A DNA stretch of 64,000 nt from JANTGF01 sp963750735 (GCA_963750735.1 CAVVRY010000012.1:186001-250000); one strand, 5' to 3'; positions 47,371-56,784 are shown, counted from the stretch's first letter. The notes: generated by a model from the letters alone, not told the origin. Program-made: numbers and translations.

Positions 47371-47865
47371 TTAAGTCAGTCTTTTGGGGTAATCAAAAAC
47401 ATAATTCTGCAAAGTATCCGCTTTTATTTGATTCCATTCTGAGGTGTCAAAATCCAGCCTTACAAAACCAGAGGTAGGTATATTGTCAATGTAGTCGGAA
47501 ATGAAATCATTAGCAAAACTCGTAACACCAGGGTTGTGGCCAAATATAGCTATATGATCATAGTTATTTGAGAATTCCTTTATGGTGGTAAGTATAGTTC
47601 TGGGACTTGCCAGGTAGAGATCATCATTAATTTTAATGTTATCGAAATCATTAAACAAAACTCTCGAAAAAATAATGGATGTATAAAGGGCCCTGTTTGC
47701 AGGACTTGTAATAAAAACCTGAGGAAGGTTTCCAGTTTCCTTAAACCTTAAGGCCATTTGGTAGGCATCATTAAATCCTCTGGCTTTTAATGGGCGATCG
47801 TAATCTGCAAGTTCATAATTACTCCAATCTGATTTACCATGCCTGACAATTGTAAGGGTTTTCAT
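47371..47865 (-). CDS. SixA-like histidine phosphatase
   Basis: 164 residues. Histidine phosphatase fold with the RHG motif at the N-terminus (TIVRHGKSDWSNYELADYDRPL), a second catalytic histidine in IAIFGHNPGVTSF, and the phospho-acceptor PANRALYTSIIFSR. SixA dephosphorylates phospho-histidine proteins; coupling with ppk1 (1-bp gap) suggests a role in phosphate or polyphosphate control. Short, single domain, cytosolic. Confidence 0.88.
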   Translation of the reverse strand: MKTLTIVRHGKSDWSNYELADYDRPLKARGFNDAYQMALRFKETGNLPQVFITSPANRALYTSIIFSRVLFNDFDNIKINDDLYLASPRTILTTIKEFSNNYDHIAIFGHNPGVTSFANDFISDYIDNIPTSGFVRLDFDTSEWNQIKADTLQNYVFDYPKRLT

Positions 47866-47924
47866 AAGAAGAGTATGTTATTAATTAGTTGAATAAGGTT
47901 CTGTGGAATAAAGTTTCTAAAAAG

Positions 47925-49262
47925 TTACAATAGCTGGCTGGCCAGTTCTGCCAGGTGGCTCCTTTCCCCCTTAACCAGATTAATGTGGGCGAATACATTC
48001 TGACCTTTCATCTTATCAGTCAGATATGTTAGTCCATTTGAACCGGTGTCAAGATAAGGTGAGTCAATTTGCTCAATATCACCAGTAAATACCATCTTAG
48101 TTCCCTCTCCGGCTCTGGTAATTATAGTTTTTATCTCATGTGGTGTAAGATTTTGAGCTTCATCAACTATAAAAAAGATATCAGAGAGACTTCTTCCACG
48201 AATGTAGGCAAGAGGTGTAATAAGTAATTTTTCTTCTTTGAGCATATTTTCGATTTTCTGAAACTCTTTGCTCTGCGGACTATACTTATTTTTAATTACA
48301 GACAAGTTATCGAACAGGGGTTGCATATATGGCCCAATTTTTTCACCAACATCTCCCGGTAGAAAACCAAGATCTCTATTGGCAAGGGGTACAATAGGAC
48401 GAGCCAGAAAGATTTGCTTGTAGTCTCTTCTTTGCTGAAGGGCTGCTGCCAGTGCAAGCAGAGTTTTACCTGTTCCTGCTTTACCTGTTAATGCAACTAG
48501 TTGAACATCTTTTCGGGTCAATGCATCCAATGAAAAAGTTTGTTCGGCATTTCGAGGTTCAATCCCGTAAGCCGGTAGTTTTTGAATGCGACTAATGATT
48601 TTAAGACCAGGATCATAATGTGCCAGAACACTGGATTTATCACTCTTCAAAATAAAATATTCATGAGCATAAGGCTCTCTTTGGAGATCCATTTCTTCAA
48701 AAGGAATTCCTTTTTGTTCCTCATAAAGCTTTGAAACCAACTCGTTATCGAGGTTTTCTATTGTAACAAGTTCTTTGTAAAGTTCTTCCAGGTTTGTAAC
48801 CTTATCTGTTTCATAATCTTGTGCCTGTATACCCAACGATTTGGCTTTCATCCGGAGGTTTATATCCTTTGAGACCAGAATTACCTTATTATCAGGATTT
48901 TTTTCAGTAATATAAAATGCAATAACAAGTATCCTGTGATCTGGTGTTTTTTCAGGGAAAGATTCACTTACAGTTTCCGGAAATGGTTTTCCTGTTTCAA
49001 TAAAGAGCTTTCCTTTTCCCTTGCCAAGAGAAACTCCTTGTGTAAATAGGTGGTCTCCAGAAAGTTTATCCAATTCTCTGGTTAGCTCCCGTGCATGGTA
49101 ATTAATCTGGCTGTTTCCCTTTTTGAACTTATCCAGCTCCTCAAGAACAACTATAGGAATGACAATATCATTTTCCTCAAAATTATAAATACATTGATAA
49201 TCATGAAGTAGAACATTTGTGTCTATTACAAAGATTTTTTTCATTTTTTTCCTCATATTCAA
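47925..49262 (-). CDS. PIN-PhoH fusion ATPase
   Basis: 445 residues. An N-terminal PIN (RNase-like) domain at about 8-150 (FVIDTNVLLHD with catalytic acidic residues, VVLEELDKFK, LVSKDINLRMKA) is followed by a PhoH ATPase at about 225-440 with Walker A GKAGTGKTLLA, SDIFFIVDEAQNL and the QIDSPYLDTGSNGL C-terminal signature. This is the YlaK-type RNA-processing or stress ATPase/helicase-nuclease. Cytosolic. Divergent from nitroreductase across a 180-bp AT-rich gap that shows no clear consensus promoter. Confidence 0.93.
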   Translation of the reverse strand: MNMRKKMKKIFVIDTNVLLHDYQCIYNFEENDIVIPIVVLEELDKFKKGNSQINYHARELTRELDKLSGDHLFTQGVSLGKGKGKLFIETGKPFPETVSESFPEKTPDHRILVIAFYITEKNPDNKVILVSKDINLRMKAKSLGIQAQDYETDKVTNLEELYKELVTIENLDNELVSKLYEEQKGIPFEEMDLQREPYAHEYFILKSDKSSVLAHYDPGLKIISRIQKLPAYGIEPRNAEQTFSLDALTRKDVQLVALTGKAGTGKTLLALAAALQQRRDYKQIFLARPIVPLANRDLGFLPGDVGEKIGPYMQPLFDNLSVIKNKYSPQSKEFQKIENMLKEEKLLITPLAYIRGRSLSDIFFIVDEAQNLTPHEIKTIITRAGEGTKMVFTGDIEQIDSPYLDTGSNGLTYLTDKMKGQNVFAHINLVKGERSHLAELASQLL

Positions 49263-49442
49263 ATGTTTGTTTAAAAATCAGCTAAAAATAAAATAATACT
49301 AAGCATGAAAGAGTTATTAATTAATTATCCAATAGTTAAGAAAAAAAAGATAATAGGTTTAACTTTGGATTCGAAATCAGGCTTAAATGTACAAAAATAT
49401 ATCATCAGTTCTAAGGTTTAATCAAGGATAAATTCTTCGAAT

Positions 49443-49952
49443 ATGGAGCTAATTGAAGGTATTCTTACAAGAAGAAGTATACGTAAATATACTGAGGCAA
49501 ATGTGGATGAAGAGCAGATTAGAAGTTTGCTTGAAGCAGGCATGCAGGCTCCCTCTGCAGTAAATTGTCAGCCATGGCATTTTTTGGTTCTCACTTCTAA
49601 AGACAGGATGCTGGAAGTAACAAAAATTCATCCCTACTCGCAAATGCTCAAGGGGGCCTCTTGTGCTATTTTGGTTTTAGGAGATACTAATCTTGAGCAT
49701 GGGCCTGGATACTGGGCTGTGGATTGTGCAGCTGCCACTCAAAATATCTTATTGGCAGCCCACGGTTTGGGTTTGGGAAGTGTCTGGGTAGGAATTCATC
49801 CAAGAGAAGAAAGAAGAGTTGCCTTTAAGGAACTGTTTGAGCTTCCGGATCATATTGAACCATTTGCACTTATTTCAATAGGTTACCCGGCAGAAGTTCG
49901 ACCTAAACCTGATAGATATAAGCAAGATAAAATACATGTAAATAAATGGTAG
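49443..49952 (+). CDS. nitroreductase family protein
   Basis: 169 residues, FMN-dependent nitroreductase fold: LTRRSIRKYTEANVDEEQI, AGMQAPSAVNCQPWHF (FMN binding), AATQNILLAAHGLGLGSVWVG and FALISIGYPAEVRPK. It reduces nitro compounds or quinones with NAD(P)H; physiological substrate unknown. Its TAG stop abuts the folC start codon without a gap, so the two are coupled. Confidence 0.92.
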   Translation: MELIEGILTRRSIRKYTEANVDEEQIRSLLEAGMQAPSAVNCQPWHFLVLTSKDRMLEVTKIHPYSQMLKGASCAILVLGDTNLEHGPGYWAVDCAAATQNILLAAHGLGLGSVWVGIHPREERRVAFKELFELPDHIEPFALISIGYPAEVRPKPDRYKQDKIHVNKW

Positions 49953-51269
49953 ATGGACGCAATGAATAAGATTTCAACTGATCGTTATGAAGAAACTGTA
50001 GAGTTTTTATATAACCGTTTACCTATGTTTCAGCGAGATGGAGATAAGGCTTATAAGGCTGATTTACTGCGTACATTTGAATTGGATAAACATTTCAATA
50101 GCCCGCATAAGAATTACAAAACCATTCATGTTGCTGGAACCAATGGCAAAGGTTCTGTTTCTCATATTCTTGCGTCGATATTGCAGGAAGGTGGGTATAG
50201 GGTTGGCTTATATACCTCACCACATTTGAAAGATTTCAGAGAGAGGATAAAAATTGACGGAGAGCCTGTTACAAAAGAGTTTGTAGTAAAATTTGTAGAA
50301 GAAAATAAGCAAGCATTTTCTGAAATAGAGCCATCTTTCTTCGAAATGACAGTCTCAATGGCATTTGAGTATTTTAGAGAAAATTTAGTAGATATTGCAG
50401 TCATTGAAACAGGCCTGGGAGGGAGGCTCGATTCTACCAATATTATTACTCCTATATTATCGGTTATTACCAATATAGGACATGACCATACTGAGTTTTT
50501 GGGTTCAGAGTTGGAAGATATTGCATATGAAAAGTCAGGAATTATTAAGCCAGGGGTTCCTGTAGTAATAGGTGAAACTCAGGAGTCACTTATGGACATT
50601 TTTATTGACTATGCCAATGATGTTAGCTCAGAAATAACCTTTGCAGACCAGAATTACAGGATAATGTATTCCATGATGACACTGGAGAATCGGCAAAAAC
50701 TACGAATGATTAGTTCTGGTAAATTGGAAATTGAACATATTGAAACTGATCTATTGGGATTGTACCAGTCTAAAAACGTCATTACTGCCATACAAGCCGT
50801 AGATATCCTCCAGCAAAAGGGTGCAGTAATTCGTGAGAAAGCAATTCTGGAAGGATTGGCGAATGTAATAGAAAATACAACCTTTTTAGGCAGATGGCAG
50901 ATTTTGAATAATAAACCATTAACTGTATGTGATACAGGGCATAATATTGAAGGAATTGGGGAGATTGTAAGACAAATAAAGAACACTCCCTATAAAAAAC
51001 TTCACTTTGTTTTTGGGTTGGTGCAGGGAAAAAGAACAAAAAAAATACTCAGCCTACTGCCTCAAGATGGGATTTATTATTTTACTAAAGCCCAAATTCC
51101 CAGGTCTATTGACCAGAATTACTTAGCAGAGGAGGCAAAGAAAATGGGACTGAATGGAAGTGCTTATAAAACTGTCGATGAGGCATATAGGGCAGCGAGG
51201 ACCAACGCATCAGAAAATGATTTAATCCTAATAGGTGGCAGCACCTATATTGTAGCAGAGATTCTTTGA
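49953..51269 (+). CDS. folC: folylpolyglutamate synthase/dihydrofolate synthase
   Basis: 438 residues. Mur-ligase-like fold with ATP loop HVAGTNGKGSVSHILASILQEGG, the YTSPHLKDFRERI motif, ETGLGGRLDSTNII and ITNIGHDHTEFLG, and CDTGHNIEG. It adds glutamate to dihydropteroate/folates. Full length with no defect. Follows nitroreductase directly. ATGs at 49953 and 49962 are both possible starts. Confidence 0.94.
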   Translation: MDAMNKISTDRYEETVEFLYNRLPMFQRDGDKAYKADLLRTFELDKHFNSPHKNYKTIHVAGTNGKGSVSHILASILQEGGYRVGLYTSPHLKDFRERIKIDGEPVTKEFVVKFVEENKQAFSEIEPSFFEMTVSMAFEYFRENLVDIAVIETGLGGRLDSTNIITPILSVITNIGHDHTEFLGSELEDIAYEKSGIIKPGVPVVIGETQESLMDIFIDYANDVSSEITFADQNYRIMYSMMTLENRQKLRMISSGKLEIEHIETDLLGLYQSKNVITAIQAVDILQQKGAVIREKAILEGLANVIENTTFLGRWQILNNKPLTVCDTGHNIEGIGEIVRQIKNTPYKKLHFVFGLVQGKRTKKILSLLPQDGIYYFTKAQIPRSIDQNYLAEEAKKMGLNGSAYKTVDEAYRAARTNASENDLILIGGSTYIVAEIL

Positions 51270-51332
51270 AACATATAATTTCTTCAAATGAGATATTTTC
51301 CTGGAAACTGAAAAATATATTTGTTTAATCCT

Positions 51333-51363
51333 TTTGGAGATAATAATAAGATATTTATATTTG
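51333..51363 (+). promoter_or_regulatory. Bacteroidota-type promoter of tRNA-Val
   Basis: TTTG at 51333-51336, a 19-nt spacer and TATATTTG at 51356-51363, a perfect match to TTTG-N19-TAnnTTTG. It ends 12 bp before the tRNA 5' end, fitting a start near 51370. Confidence 0.75.
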
Positions 51364-51375
51364 CACTCCCATTTT

Positions 51376-51453
51376 GGGCGATTAGCTCAGCTGGTTCAGA
51401 GCACCTGCCTTACAAGCAGGGGGTCACTGGTTCGAATCCAGTATCGCCCACCA
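51376..51453 (+). tRNA. tRNA-Val (anticodon UAC)
   Basis: A complete cloverleaf: acceptor stem GGGCGAT pairing with ATCGCCC, a D-arm, anticodon stem CCTGC/GCAGG with loop CTTACAA giving anticodon TAC (Val), a T-arm with GGTTCGAATCC, discriminator A and a DNA-encoded CCA at 51451-51453. It lies at the boundary between housekeeping genes and an accessory region, a common integration point for mobile elements. Confidence 0.95.
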
Positions 51454-51458
51454 ATGAT

Positions 51459-51498
51459 AACAAGGCTTTCAGGATAAACCTGGAGGCCTTTGTTTTTT
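51459..51498 (+). terminator. terminator after tRNA-Val
   Basis: A 15-bp imperfect stem (AACAAGGCTTTCAGG with CCTGGAGGCCTTTGTT) around a 5-nt loop, ending in TTTTTT, starting 5 bp after the tRNA CCA end. Confidence 0.72.
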
Positions 51499-51501
51499 AT
51501 C

Positions 51502-51522
51502 AGGTGAAACATAGGTGAAACA
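51502..51522. repeat. two direct repeats of AGGTGAAACA next to the tRNA terminator
   Basis: The decamer AGGTGAAACA occurs at 51502-51511 and again at 51513-51522, one base apart, directly after the tRNA terminator and before the first accessory genes. Direct repeats at a tRNA boundary can be recombinase arm sites or an old integration scar. No integrase gene is in the window, and the tRNA 3' end is not repeated elsewhere in it. Confidence 0.45.
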
Positions 51523-51712
51523 AATTAGGCCATTTAAGGCACTTTTAAGCCCCATAGAGAGACTTTCTCCATCATTTAATAATATTGGATAACTGGAAGT
51601 GATCAGGGCTTTAGAGGGCATTAAATTAAACTAAGACATTTTTCAATTTGTAGAATATCTCTTATTAGGAAAGGTTTAACTGTCTGTCCGTTTATAGCTC
51701 CATGGCAAGACT

Positions 51713-52825
51713 TTATTCATTACTGTATTTCAAGAATAAAATGTCGGATTTGCAATTGTAGGTCTGTTGGTCTTGATGCCAATAAAACTCTGTTTCAAGA
51801 CTTGACATATCCAATTGCAAATTATCAAAATGAGTATTAATTTTATCTCTAAGGAATACAATATTTCTTTTTAACTTCCAACTATTTGACATTTCTGATT
51901 CATCTGTTAACACTAAAAAAAATCTATTTGAAGCATCAAATCTTGCTTCTCCTTGATTTTCGTAAAACCATTTTTTCAATTCCGCTGGATTAGATTCTGC
52001 TTCTGATATTATCGACTTTTTATGGTTTTTTAATGTTCTAATAAAATTTTTAGCTTCAACTCTCTGGTCTTCATTAACTTTATTCAGCAAATGTTCTTTA
52101 AGTGCTTTGTTCTTTAAATCAGTTGGGATGTAAATATCTAAGGATCTGCATATTTGTTTTAGTTTGGTTAATTCATTTCCAAACCCACATCCTTTAAGTT
52201 TGTCTGCTAATAATTGTTCAGGAAAATATGTTACTTTTAAATCAAACGGTACATCATTGATAAAAAAGTCAATTTTCTTAACAAGTCCAACAGTTGGAAG
52301 AACTTTTTTATGGTCTTTAAACAAGTCCTCAATTATTATTGAAGTCCAGTGATTGTACCATGAATTTAAGGTATAACCTCGTAAACTTGACAATAAATTA
52401 CCTTCAATCTCTTCATTAATTTCATCGAAAGATTTGATCTTCTTGACATAGTTATTTACAATATTCTTTTCAAGGCTATTACCAAAAGAACCTCCCCAGT
52501 CAAAATATTGAAGCCTGTTTAATTGGTCAACTAAGTAATCTTGGTAGCCAATTCTAATAGCTCGTTCTTGCTGATATTTTAGATTGATAAAATCATTTAT
52601 ATTTCGGTCCGTTATATCAAGCTGATCAAAAATGTAAGAAAAATATTCACGTGAAGGCATATCTTCAAGATTAATACTATGAAGCTGGCAAAATTCCTCC
52701 ATTGTCTCTCTTCTTGACATACTTCTTAGTTTCAAGAAGCGAATACCTCTTTCATCATTTTCAATACTCGGAAAATCATTGTTTCTAAAACATCTATCTA
52801 ACTCTTTAAAGCTTAAATCAGTCAT
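51713..52825 (-). CDS. putative type II restriction endonuclease (PD-(D/E)xK fold)
   Basis: 370 residues. The centre has a PD-(D/E)xK-like core: KKIDFFINDVPFDLKVTYFP, where an acidic residue precedes a beta strand ending in D-L-K. The rest is helical, with a conserved-looking GFGNELTKLKQICRSLDIYIP and aromatic-rich N-terminus. It overlaps the methyltransferase stop by 8 bp, the usual sign of a coupled restriction partner. No recognised endonuclease subfamily or recognition site. Transcribed after the methyltransferase. Confidence 0.72.
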   Translation of the reverse strand: MTDLSFKELDRCFRNNDFPSIENDERGIRFLKLRSMSRRETMEEFCQLHSINLEDMPSREYFSYIFDQLDITDRNINDFINLKYQQERAIRIGYQDYLVDQLNRLQYFDWGGSFGNSLEKNIVNNYVKKIKSFDEINEEIEGNLLSSLRGYTLNSWYNHWTSIIIEDLFKDHKKVLPTVGLVKKIDFFINDVPFDLKVTYFPEQLLADKLKGCGFGNELTKLKQICRSLDIYIPTDLKNKALKEHLLNKVNEDQRVEAKNFIRTLKNHKKSIISEAESNPAELKKWFYENQGEARFDASNRFFLVLTDESEMSNSWKLKRNIVFLRDKINTHFDNLQLDMSSLETEFYWHQDQQTYNCKSDILFLKYSNE

Positions 52826-54380
52826 TTAAAGTCCATTTTTGAGTTTCTGAAAAGCTAAAGTTTTCAGTTAATATCTTTAGTAAATCTACTTTACCTATTA
52901 ATAGTTTTTCAGTAAATACCATTTGCATTATTTTTAAAAATACTTCATTTGTATCCAAACTCTTATTTTCTAACCATTCCCTTATTCTTGATACAAATAC
53001 TTGTTTAATTTCTTTATCGGTTTTTTGATTATTAACATTGCCTACACTAGATTTTCTTAAGGTTACCAATACATCCCCTTTTACACTTTTTAATCTATTT
53101 ATTTGCCTTGGGGTAAACGATTTCTGAACAAGCCATTCAAAATCGCAAAGGTCAAAACCATTTTTAATACAAGCATTAGTAATTGCTTTCCATTCTAAAC
53201 CTGAAAGAGAATGGTATGTTAATGAGAAGAACTTACCATTTTTTAACACACGTCTTATTTCTGAAAAAGCAATATTTATTTCATTTTCAAACACAGATGT
53301 GTTTTTATTTCGGATTTTACTGTCAGAAACAACTATCTCGTTCAAATAATCTGGTTCAAATTTTAACCATGAGTTCCAAATTATACTTTGTTCAAAATAT
53401 GGAACAGCATCACCATATGGAGGATCAGTGAAAATGTAATCAACACTCTCGTCGTCTAATTCAAGATTCTTAACATCATTCTGTATAACCTTAAATCCAT
53501 TTTTATATTCTATTTGATTTAAGTTAAATAATCCAATTCCTCTAATTTGTTGTAAATAATCAATTTTACCCTTTATTATTTTGTTAAAACGATTTTCAAA
53601 ATAATTTAAAACATTATTTTCTATATATGTTTCCCCTGTGTAAAAACCTGTCATCCATGCACCTTGAGACATTTCTCCTCTACTTTTTATTGGAGGTACT
53701 AATTTTGAACAATTAGCTAGGTTGGATGTAAAAGCAACTTTTAGTAAATCTAGTTCATTACCGCTCGAATATTTTTCAATAAGGCTTAAGAGTCTTGCAT
53801 GACAGGCAAGAGTTCTTTTCGTGAATAGACTGGCAACAGTCATTCCCTCTTTTGCAGAAATTCTAGAATTAAGAATTAAATTATTATCTGGATACCAATC
53901 CTTAATCTCAAATTCATCTTCAAAAGCTAAGAATTCCTCAACCTGGTTTTTGTTAAGCTCAATTTCTATGGCATTTGAAAGACCTTTTTTCTTGAACCTG
54001 GCTTTAAAAGGTATATTATCTTTATTTCGAAGAATCGATGTTAATTGAACTTTTTCATTTTCATAATTCCACTCAAACCATTTTCCATTAAAAGGCTCAA
54101 AATCTGCTTTTATGTTTTTCCATTGTTTTTTTACTAAATCCAAGTTTATGTTTTGATTTAGAAGCTGTTTGTTAAGGAAATTTGCAATTGGATTTAAGTC
54201 ATTTGAAATAACATTTCTGTTTAGAATCAAAGCTTCACAACAAAAAACACCATAACCAGAGAATGGATCTAATAAAGTATCTCCCTCATTACTATACTCT
54301 TCAATAAGTTTCTTTAAGTTACTGGATGGCTTTTTCCCCCAATATTTGTGCATCTCGTATCTATCTCTTTTCTGCTTCAT
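52818..54380 (-). CDS. DNA methyltransferase of a type II restriction-modification system
   Basis: 520 residues. SAM-binding motif I DPFSGYGVF near residue 40, after the MHKYWGKKPSSNLKKLI start shared by a group of N4/N6-methylating enzymes, and catalytic motif IV DPPYGDAVPYFEQS at about 315-320. The order, motif I before DPPY, fits a single-chain amino-methyltransferase. It would protect host sites against the endonuclease encoded right after it (8-bp overlap). An ArsR-type regulator 36 bp upstream on the same strand may control the pair. Confidence 0.85.
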   Translation of the reverse strand: MKQKRDRYEMHKYWGKKPSSNLKKLIEEYSNEGDTLLDPFSGYGVFCCEALILNRNVISNDLNPIANFLNKQLLNQNINLDLVKKQWKNIKADFEPFNGKWFEWNYENEKVQLTSILRNKDNIPFKARFKKKGLSNAIEIELNKNQVEEFLAFEDEFEIKDWYPDNNLILNSRISAKEGMTVASLFTKRTLACHARLLSLIEKYSSGNELDLLKVAFTSNLANCSKLVPPIKSRGEMSQGAWMTGFYTGETYIENNVLNYFENRFNKIIKGKIDYLQQIRGIGLFNLNQIEYKNGFKVIQNDVKNLELDDESVDYIFTDPPYGDAVPYFEQSIIWNSWLKFEPDYLNEIVVSDSKIRNKNTSVFENEINIAFSEIRRVLKNGKFFSLTYHSLSGLEWKAITNACIKNGFDLCDFEWLVQKSFTPRQINRLKSVKGDVLVTLRKSSVGNVNNQKTDKEIKQVFVSRIREWLENKSLDTNEVFLKIMQMVFTEKLLIGKVDLLKILTENFSFSETQKWTLND

Positions 54381-54416
54381 TTAATATTTTTTTTACGACA
54401 AAAATGTATTTATTGA

Positions 54417-54707
54417 TTAAACATTAGTAATACAACTTAAGCAATTAACTAGTTCTTCAAAACGGTTAAAATCAATAGAATAAAAAACAAATTTTCCTTT
54501 TCTCTCTCTTTTAACAACTCTACAATCCGATAGTTTATTAAGATGTCGGGTGGTTTGTGATTGTTCAATTTGTAATGCATCTCTAATTTGCCCAACATTT
54601 TGTGGCCCTTTCAGAGATAGTAATTGCAAAATGGATAATCGAGTACTATGCCCGATTTTTGAAAAAATTTCTGCAATTTTCTTTAACTTTTCTATATCAA
54701 TGGACAT
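54417..54707 (-). CDS. ArsR-type winged-HTH regulator
   Basis: 96 residues, one HTH_5/ArsR domain: SKIGHSTRLSILQLLSLKG, NVGQIRDALQIEQSQTTRHLNKLSD and a beta-wing (VKRERKGKFVFYSID). No metal-site CxC pair in the recognition helix; the C-terminal CLSC pair (residues about 89-92) might bind metal or be structural. It lies just upstream of the methyltransferase in the same direction, the position of a controller gene. Sensing and operator unknown. Confidence 0.85.
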   Translation of the reverse strand: MSIDIEKLKKIAEIFSKIGHSTRLSILQLLSLKGPQNVGQIRDALQIEQSQTTRHLNKLSDCRVVKRERKGKFVFYSIDFNRFEELVNCLSCITNV

Positions 54708-55030
54708 AAGTTCGTTAAATCTATTAATATTTAATTTTTTTATCTACTTATTAGTTTTTGCACTACCTATTTTCCTTATCCACATTATTTAATTTGAGCG
54801 GATACCTTTATAAGAAAAGCAAAGAAATATCCAATACAAAAATATCTTTTCTTACTTCAAATTTATTAAAACTTCAGAGAAAAAGCTTGGGTGATATTAG
54901 AATTTGGCTGTATTGTGTTAATATGGTTATTCCAAAAGGTTGGAGTATGTTGTTTTTCTGCATATAACACTTACTTATCAAACTACTATTTGTTTTCCGC
55001 CCAATGACCTATATTTATTGTTGGGTAAAG
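54708..55030. other. AT-rich intergenic region with a short GCCCAAT...GTTGGGT inverted motif
   Basis: About 320 bp without a credible gene. The left part should hold the ArsR-gene promoter on the minus strand. At the right end, GCCCAATGACC (near 54999) and TTGTTGGGT (ending 55025) face each other just after the stop of the 55031-55876 gene, similar to motifs around the next genes (see findings). Confidence 0.4.
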
Positions 55031-55876
55031 TTATTTTTTAATCAATACACCAAGTTTGTTTTTTATTTCAACTAATGATTTATCATATTTATCTATTTCG
55101 GTTGCGAATGGAACTAGTTTTTGCAAGCCTCTACATATAAATTCAAAACCTAATGATAATTGTCCAAATGAATGAGGATTCATTTCAATTACATATCTGC
55201 TATGAAAATTATAATGTTCATAAAGACAATAATATTTATAGACGAAATAGATATAACTAAATTCAAAGTCAAATTCTTTTATCCTTTTATACATATCAAC
55301 TATACTAGATCTATTTCTTGTTTCTCGATTAAAATCTAAACTTTGTTTATCGCATCTTCTTCTGATAGTCTTTACTTGAACTAATTTCCCATCTTCATAA
55401 AAAACTGGATATTTTAATTTTAAAGATTCAATAAATAACTCATTTTCCTTTTTTATATCTTCAATTTTCTCCTTTTCACATAAAAAATATTCTGGTTCAT
55501 ATTCTCTAATAAAGTGAATATAACTCTTGAAGAGTTTAAGACTTTTAACATCGATCTCTGTATCCATCATTTCTGGTATTTGCATAAAGGAAAGTATATA
55601 ATATCCAAAAATCATATCCTCCAAACAGCACCGCATTATCAATCCAATAGATAAATTTATTCCTGTATAATCTCGGTAGAAGTACTCTTGAAGAAGATTA
55701 TCAATTGCCTTAATATTTGGAAAAACTCGTAAGGAAATATCAAAAATAAATAATCGGTATTTTTCTTTGATTTCCTTGTCCTTGAAATCAGCAGAGATGT
55801 TTTTTAGCAGGTCCATCAAATCATCAATAGCCTCATTTAATACTTTATAATTCTCAGGATTTGGTTGTATTTCCAT
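55031..55876 (-). CDS. unknown helical protein
   Basis: 281 residues, mostly alpha-helical, with no signal peptide and no strong membrane helix; a hydrophobic stretch (TGINLSIGLIMRCCLEDMIFGYYILSF) is buried in the fold or membrane-associated. The C-terminal segment YYCLYEHYNFHSRYVIEM is rich in Y and H, somewhat like HEPN/DUF5677-type proteins, but I cannot assign a family. It is bounded by the GTTGGGT motif at its 3' side and GCCCAACG at its 5' side, suggesting a gene that moved as a unit. Confidence 0.65.
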   Translation of the reverse strand: MEIQPNPENYKVLNEAIDDLMDLLKNISADFKDKEIKEKYRLFIFDISLRVFPNIKAIDNLLQEYFYRDYTGINLSIGLIMRCCLEDMIFGYYILSFMQIPEMMDTEIDVKSLKLFKSYIHFIREYEPEYFLCEKEKIEDIKKENELFIESLKLKYPVFYEDGKLVQVKTIRRRCDKQSLDFNRETRNRSSIVDMYKRIKEFDFEFSYIYFVYKYYCLYEHYNFHSRYVIEMNPHSFGQLSLGFEFICRGLQKLVPFATEIDKYDKSLVEIKNKLGVLIKK

Positions 55877-55896
55877 TGCTGAATGCTTTTGATTTT

Positions 55897-56035
55897 GCCC
55901 AACGTTTAGTATAGGAGTAGTAGCCGACTGCGGAGCACACTCCTATCAAGATGCAAGAAAGTTGAAGCGGGCTATACCCATTGATATTTAACACTTTCTC
56001 TGCCATTACTTATACAAAATGTTATGGGCTTTTTT
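55897..56035. repeat. imperfect inverted repeat bounded by GCCCAACG and TGTTATGGGC
   Basis: The ends GCCCAACGTTTAGTATAG and CTTATACAAAATGTTATGGGC are imperfectly complementary (about 18-21 nt each), with inner stems such as AGGAGTAGTAGCC/ and CACACTCCTATC. This 140-bp element sits between two minus-strand genes, at the downstream side of 56056-56784. Its layout resembles an integron attC-type recombination site, but it does not match the canonical RYYYAAC/GTTRRRY at both ends. Confidence 0.4.
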
Positions 56036-56055
56036 ACTTAAATTCTCTTTATTTT

Positions 56056-56784
56056 TTATTTCAATCTAAAAGCAAAACCTCCTTTAACTGCGATTGTTCC
56101 CATTGATTGTTCTCCTATATCCCATTTAAATTTAGCTGTTGTAAAATCTATGCCTAATGTTAATGCAATTAAACGACTAACATTAAATCTAAAACCAGTT
56201 CCAATATTAAATGCAAATGATGAAGTATACTCTAAATCAAGATTTGTAACAGTAGCCCATGACAAACCAATCATCGGTCTTATATCCCATTCTACTTTTT
56301 CAGACGCATGGAAAGAGAATAAAGGGCCTACCAATAAACCACCATGGGACCATAAATAATCATTATCAAGACCATCAATTGGATTTGATGCACCAAACCA
56401 AGTTGCTGTTATACCAATATTTTCAGAAAACAAATAACCAAAATTTATTAGGTTGATTTGAAAACCTGTTTTTGCTGAACCATCATTAACATCAGCAAAT
56501 TTTCCAATAGGCACATTCGCACCTAATTCTAAACCGATAAATCCTCTTTTCTTAATGCTACCGATTTTATCTTCTTTGGCAATTTTTTCAATTTCATCCA
56601 TTTGGTAAACAAAAACACTTCCGTCGGCTGTTTCAATTTTAATGGATTTGTTTGGAACTTGCTCAATAATTACTCCCCGAATAATGCTACCATTTTTTAA
56701 ATAAACAACATCTTGATAATTGTTTTGTGCAAATGATAATGTTGTAATCGATACGAATAAAATTAATGTTAGATACTTCATCAT
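56056..56784 (-). CDS. outer-membrane beta-barrel protein with N-terminal DUF4369/plug-like strand module
   Basis: 242 residues. Signal peptide (ends TLSFAQ), then a short region (VVYLKNGSIIRGVIIEQVPNKSIKIET, about 23-75) of a type common in secreted Bacteroidota proteins, followed by eight or so amphipathic strands of a small porin-like barrel (GFIGLELGANVPIG onward, ending GGFAFRLK). Function unknown. Bracketed by TGTTATGGGC on its 3' side and GCCCATAACAG at 56975 on its 5' side, so it may be a movable single-gene unit. Confidence 0.8.
   Translation of the reverse strand: MMKYLTLILFVSITTLSFAQNNYQDVVYLKNGSIIRGVIIEQVPNKSIKIETADGSVFVYQMDEIEKIAKEDKIGSIKKRGFIGLELGANVPIGKFADVNDGSAKTGFQINLINFGYLFSENIGITATWFGASNPIDGLDNDYLWSHGGLLVGPLFSFHASEKVEWDIRPMIGLSWATVTNLDLEYTSSFAFNIGTGFRFNVSRLIALTLGIDFTTAKFKWDIGEQSMGTIAVKGGFAFRLK

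Noticed and set aside
51376..51453. Duplicate tRNA 3' end as an att site inside the window
   Set aside because: I found no second copy of the tRNA 3' end in the remaining sequence.
55897..56035. Canonical integron attC site
   Set aside because: Only one end fits GTTRRRY/RYYYAAC and no integron integrase is in the window, so I report it only as attC-like.
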